From positions 310,001 through 374,000 of the forward strand of contig NZ_QZFU01000045.1 of assembly GCF_003598715.1 (NCBI RefSeq): DNA of 64,000 nucleotides. The letters run 5' to 3'. How positions within the stretch are numbered: position 1 is the first letter of the stretch; the number at the start of each line of letters is the position of its first letter. Positions 61,073-64,000 of the stretch are shown piece by piece. Origin of the DNA: Nocardia panacis (lineage in GTDB: Bacteria > Actinomycetota > Actinomycetes > Mycobacteriales > Mycobacteriaceae). Below the pieces are notes generated by a model that saw only the letters and a list, made by a program, of their open reading frames with translations, did no database searches and was not told the DNA's origin. The translations under genes and the position numbers were made by a program.

Positions 61073-61833
61073 GCGGTGCGCCGTCGCAGCGTCGCGGCGC
61101 CCAGGCAGAGCGCGACCACCGAGAATCCCACCACCACAAGCAGATCCCGCCACATGGCCCCGGTGGCGCCGGGATGGGTCGACACCTGCTGGAGCGCGTC
61201 GACCGCGTAGCTCAACGGCATGACATTGCTGATGGCCTCCAGCCAACCGGGGAGCTGTCCACGCGGAACGAGCAAGCCGCACAGGAAGATCTGCGGAGCC
61301 ACCACCACCGGCATGAACTGCACCGCCTGGAATTCGGTGCGCGCGAACGCACTGGCCAGCAGGCCGAGCGCCACACCGCACACCGCATCTATCACGGCGA
61401 TCAACACTACCCAGCCCGGACTGCCCGCCGCTTTCAACCCGAGTAGACCGAAGGCGACCAGGCAGGCGACCCCGGCCTGCGCCGCCGCCGCGAGCGAGAA
61501 CGCCGTCCCATATCCGCCGAGCAGATCGAGTTTGCGCAGCGGCGTGGTGAGCAGTCGCTCCAGCGTGCCCGAACTGCGTTCGCGCTGCATGGCGATGGCG
61601 GTGATGAGGAACATGACGATGAACGGCAGGATGCCCAGCATGCTGATGCCGACCCGATCGAAGAGCCGCACCGGATGCAGCGGATTGACCGGGGTGTCCT
61701 TATAGATGAAGTAGAGCAGCGTCATCAACAGCGCGGGCACGACGATGATCATCGCGACCGTGCGATGGTCGTTGCGCAGTTGGCGCAGGATGCGGTCGGT
61801 GGTCGCGAGATACGGTCGCAACAGGGTGTTCAT
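61069..61833 (-). CDS. ABC-2 type exporter permease
   Basis: 254 aa, ATG 61833, six hydrophobic spans (VAMIIVVPALLMTLLYFIYK; ISMLGILPFIVMFLITAIAM; LEAISNVMPLSYAVDALQQV typical of drug/antibiotic exporters of the DrrB/YhhJ kind). ERSSGTLERLLTTPLRKLDL is the classical ABC-2 coupling helix. Pairs with the ATPase upstream (4-bp overlap). Confidence 0.92.
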   Translation of the reverse strand: MNTLLRPYLATTDRILRQLRNDHRTVAMIIVVPALLMTLLYFIYKDTPVNPLHPVRLFDRVGISMLGILPFIVMFLITAIAMQRERSSGTLERLLTTPLRKLDLLGGYGTAFSLAAAAQAGVACLVAFGLLGLKAAGSPGWVVLIAVIDAVCGVALGLLASAFARTEFQAVQFMPVVVAPQIFLCGLLVPRGQLPGWLEAISNVMPLSYAVDALQQVSTHPGATGAMWRDLLVVVGFSVVALCLGAATLRRRTA

Positions 61834-62555
61834 GCCGCTTCTCCCATGGTGATGAGGGTGAGGAAGGCGTTCTCCAGGTTCTGTTCGCCGGTGCTGGAAC
61901 GCAATTCGTCGGGGCTGAGTTGCGCGAGCAGATTCCCCTCCCGCAGCAGCAGTAGCCGGTCGCAATGTTCGGCCTCGTCCATCACGTGGCTCGACACCAG
62001 CAGTGTCGTTCCGCCCGCGGCCAATTCGCGGAACTGCTTCCAAAGGTCCACGCGCAGTACGGGATCGAGGCCGACGGTGGGCTCGTCGAGAATCAGCAGT
62101 TCCGGCTGGGCGACCAGGGCGCAGGCCAGCGAGGCCCTGGTCAGTTGGCCGCCGGAGAGTTCGTCGCCGCGCTGCCCCGCGAACTCGCGCATCCCGACGG
62201 CGGTGAGGGCCGCCTCGGTGGCCTCGTGATCACGGTCGTAGAGGGCCGCGTGGTAGCGCACGTTCTCGCGCACGCTGATGTCGTTGTAGATGCTCGGCGC
62301 CTGGGTGACATACCCGATCCTTCGCCGCAGTTCGGTCGATCCCGCAGGCGATCCGAGCGCCGTGACCTCCCCGGAGGCCACGATCTGGGTGCCGACGATG
62401 CTGCGCATGAGCGTGGTCTTCCCGCATCCGGACGGTCCGAGCAGTCCGGTGATGGATCCTCGCGGAATGGTCAGCGAGATCTCGTGCAGGACGGTGCGCT
62501 TGCCGCGTCGCACGGACAGGTTGCGGATCTCGACCGCATGGGTGGCTTGCGCCAT
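61830..62555 (-). CDS. ABC exporter ATP-binding protein
   Basis: 241 aa. Walker A GPSGCGKTT, Q-loop VTQAPSIY, signature LSGGQLTRASLACALV (Leu-Thr in place of Gln-Arg), Walker B LLILDEPTVGLDP, H-loop SSHVMDEA. DrrA-like export ATPase. First gene of ATPase-permease-tetR. Confidence 0.93.
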   Translation of the reverse strand: MAQATHAVEIRNLSVRRGKRTVLHEISLTIPRGSITGLLGPSGCGKTTLMRSIVGTQIVASGEVTALGSPAGSTELRRRIGYVTQAPSIYNDISVRENVRYHAALYDRDHEATEAALTAVGMREFAGQRGDELSGGQLTRASLACALVAQPELLILDEPTVGLDPVLRVDLWKQFRELAAGGTTLLVSSHVMDEAEHCDRLLLLREGNLLAQLSPDELRSSTGEQNLENAFLTLITMGEAA

Positions 62556-62564
62556 GCTCGCCTC

Positions 62565-62600
62565 AATTCATCGAGTGTTGAATTCATTGTGTGATGAATT
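62565..62600. promoter_or_regulatory. Three-part symmetric operator before the ABC exporter operon
   Basis: AATTCATC (62565-62572) and GATGAATT (62593-62600) are exact inverted copies, and TGAATTCA (62579-62586) is a palindrome on exactly the same centre (62582.5). All three share an ATTCA/TGAAT core. It starts 9 bp upstream of the ATPase start codon; probable binding site of the operon's own TetR regulator. Confidence 0.75.
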
Positions 62601-62799
62601 TAGCGCCACCCGTCGAACTCGACAAGCTTCGTTGCCTCGGCGAATGAGGGGCGCGCGCCGTACTGCCCGACTGATCCGCACCGAGGCATTCGCCAAGCGC
62701 TACTTCCTCTGTGTCGTGGATCACATGGGAGGGTGTCACGGACCGCTCGGCTGATCTGTCCCATGGTCGTCAACCTCGCGAACGACCACAGGAGCGAAG

Positions 62800-63978
62800 A
62801 TGAACGCCGAAACCCGGATCGTGATAGTCGGCGGCGGCTACACCGGAATGCTCGCCGCACTGCGCCTGGCCCGGCGGACCCGCCGCGGCGAGATCCGCAT
62901 CGTCCTGATCAACCCGTCGGACCGATTCACCGAGCGCCTGCGCCTGCATCAGGTCGCGGCGGGTCGGGAACTCGCGCGGTATCGCATCCCGGATCTGCTC
63001 ACGGGCACCGGGATCGAATTCGTCCGCGCCCGCGTCGTTTCGCTGGAGGCTCGAGCTCGGCAGATCCGGTTGGACACCGGTCGCACCCTGCGCTACGACC
63101 GCCTGATCTACGCCGTCGGCGCGACCGCCGACACCGCGCGCATCCCCGGCGCGGCCGAGCATGCCTGGACGCTCGACGATCCCCGCGTCGTCCACCGCTT
63201 CGCCGCCCGGCTCGCCGAATGCCGCACCGTCGCGGTGCTCGGCGCGGGTCCGACCGGTATCGAGGCCGCCACCGAAATCGCCGCGAACAATCCGAATACC
63301 CGCGTCACCCTCATCGGAATCACCGAACCCGGCGCGATGATGGGGGAGCGCGCCCGCGCCTACCTGCGTCGCGCGCTCGACCGTCTGGGCGTCACCGTCG
63401 TTGTCGACCCGGTCACCGAAGTCCGCCCGGATGGCATCCAACTGGCGAGCGGCACAACCATTCCCGCCGACCTAACCCTCTGGACCGCGGGCGTCCGTAA
63501 CGCACCGCTGGCCGCGTCGGCGGGCATAGCGACCGACCCGCGCGGCGCGATCCTGGTGGACGCGACCCTGAAATCGGTGTCGCACCCGGAGATTCGCGCC
63601 ATCGGCGACGCCGCGGCCGTCACCATGCCGTGGGGTCCACTGCACGGCACCTGCCAGAGCGGAATGCCGACCGCCGCGTACGCCGCCGACACGACCGCGC
63701 GGGAACTGCGCGGAAAGCCGGTGCGCCCCTTCCATTTCGGCTACATCCACCAACCAGTGAGTCTCGGCCGCCGCGACGCCGTCATCCAATTCACCCACCC
63801 CGACGACACTCCGCTGCGCGCCCATCTCACCGGCCGCCTCGCCGTCGTCTACAAGGCGGCCGTCAGTGCGAGCCCGGTCCCGGTCTTCCGACTCGCCAAA
63901 TTCCTCGCGACACCGGTCACCCTCCCGCGCGGAGGTTGCGCACAGACCGTCCTCGAGCGCGCGACGATCGAACAATGA
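62800..63978 (+). CDS. NDH-2-like FAD/NAD(P) oxidoreductase
   Basis: 392 aa pyridine-nucleotide-disulfide-type flavoprotein. FAD motif IVIVGGGYTGMLAALRLARR (start), NAD(P) motif VAVLGAGPTGIEAATEIAAN (about 145), and RAIGDAAAV with the FAD-ribose Asp near 269. No C-terminal membrane helix typical of respiratory NDH-2, so probably soluble. It overlaps the next gene (ATGA); oxidoreductases of this type often precede a SigJ-like ECF sigma gene in Mycobacteriales. Confidence 0.9.
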   Translation: MNAETRIVIVGGGYTGMLAALRLARRTRRGEIRIVLINPSDRFTERLRLHQVAAGRELARYRIPDLLTGTGIEFVRARVVSLEARARQIRLDTGRTLRYDRLIYAVGATADTARIPGAAEHAWTLDDPRVVHRFAARLAECRTVAVLGAGPTGIEAATEIAANNPNTRVTLIGITEPGAMMGERARAYLRRALDRLGVTVVVDPVTEVRPDGIQLASGTTIPADLTLWTAGVRNAPLAASAGIATDPRGAILVDATLKSVSHPEIRAIGDAAAVTMPWGPLHGTCQSGMPTAAYAADTTARELRGKPVRPFHFGYIHQPVSLGRRDAVIQFTHPDDTPLRAHLTGRLAVVYKAAVSASPVPVFRLAKFLATPVTLPRGGCAQTVLERATIEQ

Positions 63979-64000
63979 CCGCGGATCCCTTCCTCGACAA
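63975..64000 (+). CDS. Start of a gene, probably an ECF (SigJ-like) sigma factor, cut by window end
   Basis: Only MTADPFLD is visible. The start overlaps the previous stop. That N-terminus and the position behind an FAD oxidoreductase match SigJ-family sigma factors of related genera; eight residues are too few for a firm call. Confidence 0.4.

Noticed and set aside
1..64000. CRISPR arrays, insertion sequences, prophage, rRNA and tRNA genes
   Set aside because: No regularly spaced repeats, transposase or integrase motifs, or RNA-gene patterns were seen anywhere in the window.

Overview
The window is high-GC (roughly two-thirds G+C), gene-dense DNA with many 4-bp start/stop overlaps and many GTG/TTG starts. 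The gene content points to a mycolate-type actinobacterium, most likely Nocardia or a close relative (Mycobacteriales): pheST, an argCJBDFR...argGH cluster, a complete conservon, an Rv1683-like hydrolase/acyl-CoA-synthetase fusion, an ESX-type protein and a truncated 13E12-type gene. The genus is an inference from gene content, not from a marker gene.

Layout. 0-3.5 kb: 3' part of pheS and all of pheT. 3.5-8.5 kb: an ESX-like protein ending in a lysozyme-like domain with a small membrane partner, an alpha/beta hydrolase and three unknown proteins. 8.8-12.9 kb: conservon cvnABCD (sensor kinase, roadblock, DUF742, Ras-like GTPase), then ppc. 15.9-23.2 kb: two divergent operons (kdgK-iclR-ridA against a D-Ser-dehydratase-like enzyme, D-aminoacylase-like enzyme, KDPG aldolase and GntP permease). 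Together they read as a route from an N-acyl aldonic amino sugar, best guess N-acetyl-D-glucosaminate, to pyruvate and glyceraldehyde-3-phosphate. 23.2-28.7 kb: regulator/enzyme pairs and remnants, with clear palindromes in several divergent promoters.

28.7-40.1 kb: arginine biosynthesis argCJBDFR, an insert (D-amino-acid oxidase, a short peptide, an unknown secreted/cytosolic pair), then argGH. A 36-bp block carrying an ARG box and a CATAAT -10 stands before both argC and argG, so the cluster's own ArgR probably controls both. 40.1-46.7 kb: a membrane protein, an SMR pump, a FrcACB-like sugar ABC transporter, a threonine ammonia-lyase and a beta-lactamase-fold esterase. 47.1-51.4 kb (minus strand): one operon of family 2B encapsulin shell, 2-methylisoborneol synthase, GPP C-methyltransferase and Idi, i.e. 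an earthy-odour terpene pathway with a protein nanocompartment. 51.9-54.8 kb: the Rv1683-like fusion. 54.9-60.4 kb: WecE-type aminotransferase, polyprenyl-phosphate GT2, a large membrane protein and GtrA, with a logic like lipid-linked amino-sugar transfer. 60.4-62.6 kb: ABC-2 exporter with its TetR regulator. 62.8 kb to the end: an NDH-2-like oxidoreductase and the first codons of what is probably an ECF sigma factor gene.

No tRNA, rRNA, CRISPR array, insertion sequence or prophage gene was recognised. All names come from reading sequence motifs; no database search was possible.
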